Positions 23,315 to 31,849 of a stretch of DNA of 40,771 nucleotides are shown here, in pieces. Within the stretch, counting starts at the first letter, position 1, and every line of letters begins with the position of its first letter. The DNA comes from an uncultured Ruminococcus sp. (GTDB lineage Bacteria > Bacillota > Clostridia > Oscillospirales > Ruminococcaceae): NCBI GenBank assembly GCA_937907215.1, contig CALESG010000010.1:1-40771 (forward strand). The letters run 5' to 3'. A program made the translations under genes and the position numbers. The notes under the pieces are model-generated. The model was not told where the DNA came from. It saw only the letters and a list, made by a program, of their open reading frames with translations, and did not search any database.

Positions 23315-24715
23315 ATGCCAAAACATATAGAAAAAAATAATGACTCATTTAAAAGGCTCTTTTCAATTATAACTGCCGCTGCCATGATAATGCTTTTTGC
23401 CGGAGCATTCAGCATAGTTTGGTACAGCTGTTACAGCGATGAAATTATGCTGCCATTCTACAGAAGAGGCAACTGGGTAATAATAGCCATATATGTCGTG
23501 TTAATGCTGCTTTTCAGCAATGTTTTTGGCGGACTTAAAACAGGTTATCTTAGAAGGACAGATACATTTTATTCACAGTCGCTTTCAATGTTCTGCGTAA
23601 ATACAGTGGCTTATTTTCAGATAAGCCTTATTGAAAGACATTTTTCACAGCTTGTGCCAATGCTTTTGCTCACATTGATAGATATTGCCATTCTGCCCAT
23701 TTGGATAATTGTTACAAATAAGCTTTACTTCTCGTTTTTTCCGCCAAGAAAACTTGTTATAATATATGGTGAAAGAGCTGCGGCTGAACTTGTTAAAAAA
23801 ATGAGCCGCAGAGTTGATAAATATATGATATGTGAATCTGTCAGTGCTGACCATTCATTAAAAGATATGCAGACCGCAATCGATAAATATGAAGGCGTTA
23901 TTTTGTGCGATATGCCCGGACAGCTAAGAAACGATATATTGAAATATTGCTTTGAAAAGAAGATCCGTGTGTATGTTGCACCCAAAATTTCAGATATTAT
24001 AATAAGAGGTGCTGAAGATATAAGACTTTTTGATACACCTCTGCTGCTTTGCAGAAACAGCGGTCTTACTCTTGAACAGCGTTTTGTAAAAAGATTGTTT
24101 GATCTTTTATTTTCAATTATCGTGGGCATAATATTCCTGCCGATAAGTATTATTATCGCCCTGCTCATAAAGCTTGAAGACGGCGGCAGTGTACTTTATA
24201 AACAAAAACGACTTACTCTTGATGACAGAATATTCTATGTTTACAAATTCAGAAGCATGATACCAAACGCTGAACAGCACGGTGCACAGCTTGCAACAGA
24301 TAATGACAGCAGAATAACAAAAGTTGGCAGGATTCTTCGCAAATTCCGACTGGATGAGATCCCGCAGATCCTTAATATTCTAAAAGGCGATATGTCTGTT
24401 GTAGGACCACGACCGGAACGACCGGAACTTGCACATAAATATGAAAAGTATATACCTGAATTCGATTTTAGGCTTCGTGTAAAGGCAGGTCTTACTGGTT
24501 ATGCTCAAGTAACCGGACTTTATGATACATCTCCATATGATAAACTAAAAATGGATATGATGTATATAGAACAGTATTCACTACTGCTTGACCTGAGAAT
24601 AATTATGATGACAATAAAAACCATGATATTCCCTGGTGAAAGCAACGAAGAAACTAAACGTCACGAACAGCAGGAAGCAGATAATAAACTCAAACATAAT
24701 GATACAGACAAGTGA
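23315..24715 (+). CDS. Exopolysaccharide initiating sugar transferase (polyprenyl-phosphate)
   Basis: The protein transfers a sugar-1-phosphate to undecaprenyl phosphate, the first step of a lipid-linked repeat unit. From ATG 23315 it is 466 residues. It has four or five N-terminal membrane helices, a CoA-binding-like middle domain, and the C-terminal bacterial sugar transferase domain (about 255-445: QRFVKRLFDLLFSIIVGIIF, YKQKRLT, YKFRSMIPNAE, FRLDEIPQILNILKGDMSVV, GPRPERPE, RVKAGLTGYAQVTG). An in-frame TTG at 23288 is too near the promoter start point and lacks a ribosome site. The site before ATG 23315 is itself weak. It heads the cluster with manC 7 bases downstream. Confidence 0.93.
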   Translation: MPKHIEKNNDSFKRLFSIITAAAMIMLFAGAFSIVWYSCYSDEIMLPFYRRGNWVIIAIYVVLMLLFSNVFGGLKTGYLRRTDTFYSQSLSMFCVNTVAYFQISLIERHFSQLVPMLLLTLIDIAILPIWIIVTNKLYFSFFPPRKLVIIYGERAAAELVKKMSRRVDKYMICESVSADHSLKDMQTAIDKYEGVILCDMPGQLRNDILKYCFEKKIRVYVAPKISDIIIRGAEDIRLFDTPLLLCRNSGLTLEQRFVKRLFDLLFSIIVGIIFLPISIIIALLIKLEDGGSVLYKQKRLTLDDRIFYVYKFRSMIPNAEQHGAQLATDNDSRITKVGRILRKFRLDEIPQILNILKGDMSVVGPRPERPELAHKYEKYIPEFDFRLRVKAGLTGYAQVTGLYDTSPYDKLKMDMMYIEQYSLLLDLRIIMMTIKTMIFPGESNEETKRHEQQEADNKLKHNDTDK

Positions 24716-24722
24716 GGTTAAT

Positions 24723-25802
24723 ATGAGAATTACAGCAGTTATCATGGCAGGCGGAAAAGGTGAAAGATTCTGGCCTAAGAGCAGAACGCATCTTCCTAAG
24801 CAGTTCCTTTCTCTTACAGCAGACAAGGAAACTATGATTCAGAAAACAGTGGCAAGACTTAAAAGCATCACAAAACCTGAAGATATTTTTATTGTGACTA
24901 ATAAAATGTATGAAGAACTCACACAAGAACAGCTGCCACAGATTCCAAAGGAAAATATCATTTTAGAACCTTGCGGAAGAAATACTGCTCCATGTATCGC
25001 ACTGGCGGCAGCAGTCATTGAAAAAAAATATGGTGAAGAAACAGTAATGCTTGTGCTGCCTTCCGACCATCTTATACGCTATGAAGAAATGTATACCGAT
25101 ACCCTTCGTCAGGCAATTTCAGTTGCAGAATCAGGACAAAGACTTGTTACTATTGGAATCACTCCAACGTATCCTGAAACCGGATACGGCTATATCCAGT
25201 TTGAACGTGATACTACTCTTGGTATGAGAGGTGTGTATCAGGTAAACAGATTTGTAGAAAAACCTGATATAGATACTGCCAAAAGTTATCTTTCATCAAG
25301 AAAATATCTATGGAACAGTGGAATGTTTGTTTGGAAAACAAGTACTATTCTTATGAATATGGAAAAATTCATGCCAAAGGTTTACAGCGGTGCTTTGGAA
25401 ATTGCTGATAAATTCGGCTCTTATGAATTTGAGAGTACTCTAAATGAAAATTACGAAAAACTCCCAAGCGAATCGGTCGATTTCGGTATCATGGAAAAGG
25501 CTGAAGAAATTTACACCATTCCGGGCAGCTTTGGCTGGGACGATGTTGGAAACTGGCTCGCAGTTGAAAGAATAAACTCTACAAATGAACTGGGCAACTA
25601 TGTAGAAGGAGATGTTATAACAATAGGCACCAAGCACTGCACTATATGCGGCGGAAAACGTCTTGTGGCGGCAGTCGGTGTTGAAAATATAATTGTTGTA
25701 GATACAGATGACGCTATTTTGATATGCGAAAAGAACAGCACGCAAGATGTTAAAAAGGTTATAGAAAATCTGAAAATATGCAACCGTGCGGCATTGCTTT
25801 GA
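24723..25802 (+). CDS. manC: Mannose-1-phosphate guanylyltransferase
   Basis: ManC makes GDP-mannose from GTP and mannose-1-phosphate. The 359-residue protein has the nucleotidyltransferase signature MAGGKGERFWPKSRTHLPKQ at the start, GRNTAPCIALAAAVI, LPSDH, VEKP, WNSGMFVWK and FGWDDVGNW. It is the single-domain type and lacks the C-terminal phosphomannose isomerase half found in AlgA-like enzymes. The ATG at 24723 is the start, 7 bases after the previous stop, with GTGAGG close before it; the upstream ATG at 24636 lies inside the previous gene. It supplies GDP-mannose to the next gene, gmd. Confidence 0.95.
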   Translation: MRITAVIMAGGKGERFWPKSRTHLPKQFLSLTADKETMIQKTVARLKSITKPEDIFIVTNKMYEELTQEQLPQIPKENIILEPCGRNTAPCIALAAAVIEKKYGEETVMLVLPSDHLIRYEEMYTDTLRQAISVAESGQRLVTIGITPTYPETGYGYIQFERDTTLGMRGVYQVNRFVEKPDIDTAKSYLSSRKYLWNSGMFVWKTSTILMNMEKFMPKVYSGALEIADKFGSYEFESTLNENYEKLPSESVDFGIMEKAEEIYTIPGSFGWDDVGNWLAVERINSTNELGNYVEGDVITIGTKHCTICGGKRLVAAVGVENIIVVDTDDAILICEKNSTQDVKKVIENLKICNRAALL

Positions 25803-25899
25803 TATAGCGTCAAAACAAATTTAAAAAATCGCTGAATCAAAATTTTTTTATTGATATAGATAAGATTGATTTTCTCATAAATGAAAGGAAGTTATAACA

Positions 25900-26919
25900 A
25901 TGGCTAAACACGCACTTATTACAGGAATTACAGGACAGGACGGTTCTTACCTTGCTGAACTTCTCCTTGAAAAAGGATACGAAGTTTATGGCATTATGCG
26001 ACGCAAAAGTGTTTTGGATTATGGAAACGTTGAACATTTAAAAGATAAGATCCATTTTATTTACGCTGATATGACAGACGAAATATCACTCATTTCAGCT
26101 ATGCAGATCTCACAGGCTGACGAAGTTTATAATCTTGCGGCACAGTCATTTGTAGCTACAAGCTGGGAACAGCCTATGGCTACAGCTGAAATAGACGCTC
26201 TCGGAGTTACAAAAATGCTTGAAGCTATACGCATTGTAAAACCGGAGGCTCATTTCTATCAGGCATCTACATCTGAAATGTTCGGTCTTGTTCAGGAAAT
26301 GCCTCAGACAGAAAAAACTCCATTCTATCCAAGAAGCCCATACGGCGTTGCTAAGCTTTATGGTCACTGGATAACCAAAAATTACCGTGAAAGCTATGGA
26401 CTTTTTGCCTGCTCCGGTATTCTCTTTAATCATGAATCAGAACGCCGTGGTCTTGAATTCGTTACAAGAAAAATAACCGATGCGGCAGCAAGAATCGCTG
26501 CCGGAAAGCAGGATCATTTAGAACTCGGCAATATGGATTCAAAGCGTGACTGGGGTCATTCCAAAGACTATGTCCGTGCAATGTGGCTGATGCTTCAGCA
26601 AGAAAAGCCTGATGATTATGTAATTGCAACAGGCGAAACAAGAACAGTAAGAGAATTTGTTGAAACAGCATTCTCTCATGTAGGTATCGATATTCAGTGG
26701 CAAGGCAGCGGAATTGATGAAATTGGCATAAACAAAGCAAACGGCAAGACAATAGTAAAGATAAACCCACAGTTCTTCCGTCCTGCGGAAGTCGAAGTAC
26801 TGCTCGGCAATCCTGAAAAGGCTGAAAAATCACTCGGCTGGAAGAGAGAAATTTCATTCTCACAGCTTGTTGAAAGAATGGTCAAAAACGATGTGGCACT
26901 TGTTGCATCTGAAAAGTAA
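25900..26919 (+). CDS. gmd: GDP-mannose 4,6-dehydratase
   Basis: Gmd converts GDP-mannose to GDP-4-keto-6-deoxy-D-mannose. The 339-residue short-chain dehydrogenase-type protein starts with the nucleotide-binding motif GITGQDGSYLAELLLEKGYE and MRRKS. It has NLAAQSFVATSWEQP, the catalytic STSEMFG and YGVAK (Tyr/Lys), the family motifs FNHESERRG and KRDWGHSKDYV, and a C-terminal FRPAEVEVLLGNPEKA. AAAGGAAG precedes the ATG. The 97 bases before it show no promoter. Its product is the branch point to GDP-L-fucose, GDP-D-rhamnose and others; here an RMD-like reductase follows. Confidence 0.96.
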   Translation: MAKHALITGITGQDGSYLAELLLEKGYEVYGIMRRKSVLDYGNVEHLKDKIHFIYADMTDEISLISAMQISQADEVYNLAAQSFVATSWEQPMATAEIDALGVTKMLEAIRIVKPEAHFYQASTSEMFGLVQEMPQTEKTPFYPRSPYGVAKLYGHWITKNYRESYGLFACSGILFNHESERRGLEFVTRKITDAAARIAAGKQDHLELGNMDSKRDWGHSKDYVRAMWLMLQQEKPDDYVIATGETRTVREFVETAFSHVGIDIQWQGSGIDEIGINKANGKTIVKINPQFFRPAEVEVLLGNPEKAEKSLGWKREISFSQLVERMVKNDVALVASEK

Positions 26920-26942
26920 GCTAAAGTTTCTTGGAGAAAAAT

Positions 26943-28094
26943 ATGAAAATCGCATTTGATGCACTGCCTCTTATAAGTGAGAGAATGACCGGCATAGGTT
27001 ACTGTCAGGCAGGGCAAATACAAGCTCTCATGGCACTTCATCCGGAAGAACAATATATTATGCAGTTCTTCGCTACAGGTGACGGCGGTGAAAAACGAAA
27101 ACGACTTACTCGCTATGAAGAAGCTCGTGCAGAAATTCGTCAGGGCAAATGCTCAGGCTATCTCTACAGGCTTTTGTCAAACTTCCTGCCGATCCCTTAT
27201 AATAAATTTTTTGGAAATGATGCCGATATAACACATTTCTTTAATTATATAGTACCGCCTAAAGTCAGCGGCAAAACAATTGTCACAGTTCATGATATGG
27301 TTTATAAGGCATTTCCGGAAACAGTCAGAGGACGCACAAGATATATGCTCGAAACAGGACTTAAACGTTCTATGAAAAGAGCGGATCTTATAGTTACTGA
27401 TTCACAGTTTTCAAGATCAGAGATATTAAAATATTTTCCACAGTGTGAAGAAAAGCTTAGAGTTGTACCATGCGGTGTTGACAGAACAAGATTTCATCCT
27501 GTAGACAATCCCGTAAGAATAGAAGAAACAACCAAATCTCTTGGCATAGACAGAGAATATTTTCTGTATCTCGGCACACTTGAACCACGAAAAAATCTTC
27601 GCCGACTTGCTGTAGCATATAATGAATTTCGCAAAGGCAAGGCTGAATATCCGTGCCTTGTACTTGCAGGCGGCAAAGGCTGGCTCAATGAAGACCTGAT
27701 GAAAGCAATAAAAGAACTTGACCTTGAATCTGATATAAAAATTGTTTCATATGTGCCGGAAGAACATATATGTACTTTGATGTCAGGAGCTTTGGCGTTT
27801 GTTTTCCCATCTATATACGAAGGATTCGGTATGCCGCCGCTGGAAGCTATGGCGTGCGGTGTTCCTGTACTTACTACACACACAGCATCTTTGCCGGAGG
27901 TCGTTGGCGACTCTGCTCTAATATGCGATCCATATAATATTGAACAGATATGTGATTGTCTGGAAAAACTTTATCGTGAATCAAATCTTAGACGTGACCT
28001 GTCCGCTGCATCTCTTAAACGTGCAAGAATGTTCTCTTGGGAAAATGCGGCTGCCATTCTTTATGATGTATATAAGGAGGCTCTAGGTGGCTGA
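26943..28094 (+). CDS. Glycosyltransferase family 4
   Basis: This retaining GT-B enzyme probably adds one sugar of the repeat unit from an NDP-sugar. At 383 residues it has the N-terminal acceptor domain (MKIAFDALPLISERMTGIGY) and the C-terminal donor domain, with YLGTLEPRKNLRRL and the donor motif EGFGMPPLEAMACGVPVLTT. That motif holds the two glutamates of the E-x7-E pattern, and SLPEVVGDSALI follows. Similarity to mannosyl- and rhamnosyl-transferases of the WbpY/WsaF kind is plausible but the sugar is not proven. GGAG lies 7 bases before the ATG at 26943. It overlaps the next gene by 8 bases. Confidence 0.9.
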   Translation: MKIAFDALPLISERMTGIGYCQAGQIQALMALHPEEQYIMQFFATGDGGEKRKRLTRYEEARAEIRQGKCSGYLYRLLSNFLPIPYNKFFGNDADITHFFNYIVPPKVSGKTIVTVHDMVYKAFPETVRGRTRYMLETGLKRSMKRADLIVTDSQFSRSEILKYFPQCEEKLRVVPCGVDRTRFHPVDNPVRIEETTKSLGIDREYFLYLGTLEPRKNLRRLAVAYNEFRKGKAEYPCLVLAGGKGWLNEDLMKAIKELDLESDIKIVSYVPEEHICTLMSGALAFVFPSIYEGFGMPPLEAMACGVPVLTTHTASLPEVVGDSALICDPYNIEQICDCLEKLYRESNLRRDLSAASLKRARMFSWENAAAILYDVYKEALGG

Positions 28095-29220
28095 AAATAA
28101 AAAACTGCGTATTTTACAGGTAAATAAGGCATATTATCCTCATATAGGCGGAATAGAAAGCCTGGTAAGAACATATGCAAGAGAACTTTCAAAGCGACCT
28201 GATATTGAAATGCAGGTGCTTGTATGTCAAGAAGGACGTGCCAAGACCTCAAATGAAGTAATAGAAGGCGTAAAAGTTACAAGAGCCGGAAGCATTGGTA
28301 CATATTTTTCATGTCCGATCTCATTTTCATTTTTTAGGCTTTTTAGAAAAATGTCTAAAAGTGCAGATGTAATTCTCTTTCATATGCCGTTTCCTCTGGG
28401 TGACCTTGCTTGTATTTTGTCGGGATTTAAGGGACGGGTTGTTCTTGCATGGCACAGCGATGTTGTTAAGCAAAAAAAGCTGCTTACATTTTATAAGCCT
28501 ATACTAAAAAAATTTCTCAAACGTGCAGATGCTATTATTACTGCTACTCAGGGACATATTGACAGCTCATTGTTTTTACCTGAATTTCGTGAGAAATGTA
28601 TAGTAATTCCATATGGCATAAATGCAAAGCAATACATAAACTCACCTTTTAAGCCAATACTTACAGAAAAGCTGTGTAACAAAAATGCTGTAAAGGTTTT
28701 ATTCACCGGTCGTCTTGTGTATTACAAGGGTGTTGATATTCTTCTTAAAAGCTTTGAAAAAGTAGTTGGCTGTGAGCTTTTCATAGTAGGCAGAGGCACA
28801 CTGGAAGAGGAACTGCGTGAAACATCAAAAAATATGACTCAAAAAATACATTTTCTCGGTGTGCTTTCCGATGAAGATCTAAAGTCCGCTTTCAGAGATT
28901 GTGATATATTTGTTCTGCCTTCCGTTGCCAACAGTGAGGCTTTTGGAATAGTACAGCTTGAAGCAATGGTATATGGCAAACCTGTTATAAATACAGCTCT
29001 TCCTACCGGAGTTCCATTCGTAAGTATTCATGAAGAAACCGGTATTACCGTTTCACCTAAAGACCCGGAGGCACTTGCTAAGGCAATAAATACACTTGCT
29101 GAAAACAAATCTCTGCGTGAAAAATATGGTGCTGCTGCAAAAGAACGCATAAGACAAACATTTCTTGAAGACAGTGTTTTAAATCGTATATATGATGTTT
29201 TAAATTCAAATCAAAATTAA
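28087..29220 (+). CDS. Glycosyltransferase family 4
   Basis: This is a second GT-B retaining glycosyltransferase of 377 residues. The start is GTG 28087 with AAGGAGG 5 bases before it, inside the end of the preceding gene. Motifs are NKAYYPHIGGIESLVRTYAR at the start, VLFTGRLVYYKGVDILL, and SEAFGIVQLEAMVYGKPVIN with the two glutamates. The N-terminal GGIESL pattern resembles mannosyltransferases using GDP-mannose or GDP-deoxyhexoses, which fits the neighbours. It ends just before a terminator, so rmd may be read at a lower level. Confidence 0.9.
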   Translation: MAENKKLRILQVNKAYYPHIGGIESLVRTYARELSKRPDIEMQVLVCQEGRAKTSNEVIEGVKVTRAGSIGTYFSCPISFSFFRLFRKMSKSADVILFHMPFPLGDLACILSGFKGRVVLAWHSDVVKQKKLLTFYKPILKKFLKRADAIITATQGHIDSSLFLPEFREKCIVIPYGINAKQYINSPFKPILTEKLCNKNAVKVLFTGRLVYYKGVDILLKSFEKVVGCELFIVGRGTLEEELRETSKNMTQKIHFLGVLSDEDLKSAFRDCDIFVLPSVANSEAFGIVQLEAMVYGKPVINTALPTGVPFVSIHEETGITVSPKDPEALAKAINTLAENKSLREKYGAAAKERIRQTFLEDSVLNRIYDVLNSNQN

Positions 29221-29229
29221 AATAAATTC

Positions 29230-29272
29230 TGAAGAGCTTTGGCTCTTGTCTGTTTCAAAGCTCTTTTTTAGA
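29230..29272 (+). terminator. Intrinsic terminator inside the polysaccharide cluster
   Basis: AGAGCTTTG and CAAAGCTCT form a 9-base stem followed by TTTTTTA, in the 68-base gap before the rmd-like gene. No promoter is seen downstream, so it may act as an attenuator. Confidence 0.72.
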
Positions 29273-29288
29273 AAGGTGGCAGAGTATT

Positions 29289-30251
29289 TTGGAAAACAAA
29301 AATGCAGAAAGAATACTTATAATAGGTGCAGCTGGCTTTGTAGGCGGTTATCTGGCAAGACATCTTAAAAATGACCTGCATAGAAAAACTTTTCTTACAA
29401 AGCTGCCAAATGAAAAAATAAATATTGAAGGTTTTTCTGTCTATGACCTTGATATATTAAATCAGGATCAGATACGCTCTATTTTAAGCACACTTCATCC
29501 TGATGAAATATATCATCTTGCAGCTCAGAGTTCTGTTTCAGTTTCATGGAATGATCCAAAACTTACTGCAAAAGTAAATATAACAGGCTGTCTAAATCTC
29601 TTGGAAGCTGTCAGAAGTATACCTGGATATTCACCAAAAATAATCCTAGTAGGTTCAGGTGAAGAATACGGCAGACTGCCGGACGGTGTTTCTCTGGTAT
29701 CAGAAGAAACTCAAATTAACCCATGCAATCCATACGCTGTTACAAAAGCTGCACAAAATATGTTTGGCACTCTATATGCCAAAAGCTATGGTATGCATAT
29801 AGTTATGGTCAGAGCTTTCAATCATATAGGCAAAGGACAAAGCACACAGTTTGTAGCTGCTGATTTTTGCAGACAGATAGCAGAGATCATGGCTGGCAAA
29901 CGTGAAAATGTGATCTATACCGGCAATCTGAGTGCTAAACGTGACTTCACTGATGTACGTGACGTAGTAAGAGCCTACAGCCTATTAGCTCAGTACGGCA
30001 AGGACGGCGAAACTTATAATGTAGGCAGCGGAAAAAGCATTGAAATAAAAACTCTGCTTCAAAAGATCATATCACAAAGCGGAGAAAATATAAGAATAGA
30101 AACAGACCCTAATAAACTAAGACCTATAGATATACCGGAAATACGTGCAGATATATCTAAACTTAAGAATGATACCGGTTGGCAGCCTAACATACCAATT
30201 TCTCAAACACTTAAGGAAATGCTGGAATATGAAATAAGCAAAATAGAATGA
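29289..30251 (+). CDS. rmd: GDP-6-deoxy-D-lyxo-4-hexulose reductase (RMD-like)
   Basis: This 320-residue short-chain dehydrogenase has IIGAAGFVGGYLARHL at the start, HLAAQSSVSVSWNDP, the catalytic GSGEEYG and YAVTK, and RAFNHIGKGQ.. then AKRDFTDVRDVVRAY. These features match RMD, which reduces the Gmd product to GDP-D-rhamnose; a fucose synthase would differ here. Start is TTG 29289 with AAAGGTGG upstream. With manC and gmd it completes a GDP-D-rhamnose route. Other GDP-deoxyhexose reductases cannot be ruled out. Confidence 0.87.
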   Translation: MENKNAERILIIGAAGFVGGYLARHLKNDLHRKTFLTKLPNEKINIEGFSVYDLDILNQDQIRSILSTLHPDEIYHLAAQSSVSVSWNDPKLTAKVNITGCLNLLEAVRSIPGYSPKIILVGSGEEYGRLPDGVSLVSEETQINPCNPYAVTKAAQNMFGTLYAKSYGMHIVMVRAFNHIGKGQSTQFVAADFCRQIAEIMAGKRENVIYTGNLSAKRDFTDVRDVVRAYSLLAQYGKDGETYNVGSGKSIEIKTLLQKIISQSGENIRIETDPNKLRPIDIPEIRADISKLKNDTGWQPNIPISQTLKEMLEYEISKIE

Positions 30252-30303
30252 AAATAAATTCTATTTTTAAATTTAATCTTTAAATTAAAAAGGAGCGGCA
30301 AAA

Positions 30304-30780
30304 ATGATTAAAAAAGGCAACGGAAAAAACACATCATCTGATGAGCGTGTTATAATTGAAACATATTCAGAAGAATTATCCGGACTTTCAAGCAATCCTT
30401 CCATGGTACTTGTACATAAATTCGGTCAAAGGCAAAATGCATACAACCGCAATATTGAATCACGTATGCAAGCTGTTCAATCTGTATGCAAACGCTTCCA
30501 AAGCGAAATTCATGCCCTTCAAGATGAAAACGATATACTAAAAGCCAACTTAAAAATAGAAAGAGAAAGAAACAGAGAACTCTTTGAATGCATGGCACGA
30601 GAGATAAGAAAAGTTAAACAGGAAGTAAATACACAACGTCTTTACAATGACCTAAATGGAAAAAATGTAACAATTTTGAAAAATATTATAGATGAGCATT
30701 TGGCGAAAGAAAATACTGAGGAAGAAAAGGCAGAGAAAGAAAATCCTGCCAATGATGAAAATAAGGTGAAAAATAGCTAA
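30304..30780 (+). CDS. Coiled-coil protein at the end of the polysaccharide cluster
   Basis: The 158-residue protein is cytoplasmic and mostly helical. A strong coiled coil spans about residues 55-120 (RFQSEIHALQDENDILKANL, KIERERNRELFECMAREIRK), followed by an acidic Lys/Glu-rich tail. No family is recognised. Start ATG follows AAAGGAGCGG. It sits 52 bases after rmd and just before the pspA promoter. It might be a cluster regulator or scaffold or an unrelated gene; the sequence does not decide. Confidence 0.78.
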   Translation: MIKKGNGKNTSSDERVIIETYSEELSGLSSNPSMVLVHKFGQRQNAYNRNIESRMQAVQSVCKRFQSEIHALQDENDILKANLKIERERNRELFECMAREIRKVKQEVNTQRLYNDLNGKNVTILKNIIDEHLAKENTEEEKAEKENPANDENKVKNS

Positions 30781-30785
30781 AATAA

Positions 30786-30814
30786 TTGACAATTTTTGTG
30801 TTTTGTGCTATAAT
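30786..30814 (+). promoter_or_regulatory. Perfect consensus sigma-A promoter of pspA
   Basis: TTGACA (30786-30791), exactly 17 bases, TATAAT (30809-30814). This suggests high basal expression of pspA rather than control by an alternative sigma factor. Confidence 0.9.
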
Positions 30815-30869
30815 AAAATGAGTAGCTTTATAGAATAATAATATAACCAAACTCTAAGGAGGTAGGATC

Positions 30870-31568
30870 ATGGGCATTTTTTCAAGAATCGGTGATGTTC
30901 TAAAGGCAAATATAAACGACATGATAGATCGTGCGGAAGATCCCGAAAAGATGGTTAAGCAAATTATCCTTGACTTGCAAAAAGATATTCGTACTTCAAC
31001 AGAAGCTCTTGGCAAAGCAATGGCAAGCCAGAGAATTGCTGAACGTCAACATGAACAAGCTGTGCGTACTGCTGCAAATTGGGAATCCAAGGCAAAGGCT
31101 GCACTTTCCGCTGGTGATACCGATATGGCTAAAAAGGCCCTTTCATATAAAGTGAAAGCAGATGCTGATGTTGACTCTACAGCACAGATGCTTGAAACTA
31201 TAACTAATCAAACAGAAACTATTCGTGATCAGGTCGAAGCTATGAAAGCTAAACTCGATGAAGCTAAAAGCAGACAATCAATGCTTATTGCACGTTCACA
31301 AATGGCTAAGACACAAAAAAAGCTTGCACAGTCTACTGGCGGACTTGATGCATCAGCCGCTCTTGATAAGTTTAATAGAATGGAAGAAAAAATCGAAAGA
31401 CAAGAAGCTGAAGCTGCCGCTTTTGCTGAGATTGCCGGTTCAAACAACGATATGAAGAGCTTTGAGGATCTTGAAAATGATATGAAAGTTGACGCTGAAC
31501 TTCAAAGACTTATGGCAGAGATGAACAGCGAACAAACTGATAATACCGCCGAAGGAGGCGTTTTGTAA
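30870..31568 (+). CDS. pspA: PspA/IM30-family membrane-protecting protein
   Basis: PspA-type proteins are ESCRT-III-like helical proteins that assemble on damaged membranes. The 232-residue protein begins with the usual amphipathic helix and GIFSRIGDVLKANINDMIDR, AEDPEKMVKQIILDLQKD. A long alpha-helical coiled-coil hairpin follows (about 25-150) and then the later helices (LDKFNRMEEKIERQEAEAAA, LEDLENDMKVDAELQRLMAE). Start ATG follows TAAGGAGG. In B. subtilis the paralogue YdjF sits directly next to ydjGHI; here those genes are 14-18 kb away and on the other strand. The stop overlaps the next ATG by 1 base. Confidence 0.94.
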   Translation: MGIFSRIGDVLKANINDMIDRAEDPEKMVKQIILDLQKDIRTSTEALGKAMASQRIAERQHEQAVRTAANWESKAKAALSAGDTDMAKKALSYKVKADADVDSTAQMLETITNQTETIRDQVEAMKAKLDEAKSRQSMLIARSQMAKTQKKLAQSTGGLDASAALDKFNRMEEKIERQEAEAAAFAEIAGSNNDMKSFEDLENDMKVDAELQRLMAEMNSEQTDNTAEGGVL

Positions 31569-31720
31569 TGGATAAAAAATCAAACGGATTAGCTGGCGTT
31601 TCATTTTTACTTGCAGCTATTCTTTCATTATCAGCAGTTGCATATCTTGTATGCAAAGTAATGGAAAGACGTGCAAATTACGAAAGATGGAGCGAATATG
31701 ACGAGTGTGGTCTTGGATAA
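31568..31720 (+). CDS. 50-residue membrane protein coupled to pspA
   Basis: An ATG at 31568 shares a base with the pspA stop (TAATG), with GGAGG 13 bases upstream, inside the pspA end. The product has a short polar N-terminus (MDKKSNGLAG), one membrane helix (VSFLLAAILSLSAVAYLVC, residues about 11-29) and a charged C-terminus rich in Arg, Glu and Tyr. It is followed by a terminator, so it closes a two-gene operon. No homology is recognised. By position it is a candidate membrane anchor or regulator of PspA, comparable in role only to PspB/PspC. Confidence 0.8.
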   Translation: MDKKSNGLAGVSFLLAAILSLSAVAYLVCKVMERRANYERWSEYDECGLG

Positions 31721-31771
31721 ATAAAAAATTTCAAGATCATATTAAAAAGAATTATATTAAATGGTATAAAT

Positions 31772-31816
31772 CAGGCTGTTGAGGATTTTTAACATCAACG
31801 ACAGCCTGTTTTTAAT
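31772..31816 (+). terminator. Terminator after the pspA operon
   Basis: CAGGCTGT and ACAGCCTG form a stem enclosing a TTGA..TCAA inner pairing, followed by TTTTT. Confidence 0.85.
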
Positions 31817-31849
31817 AATGTAAACATTTTTTTGATCGAAAGGAGTACT

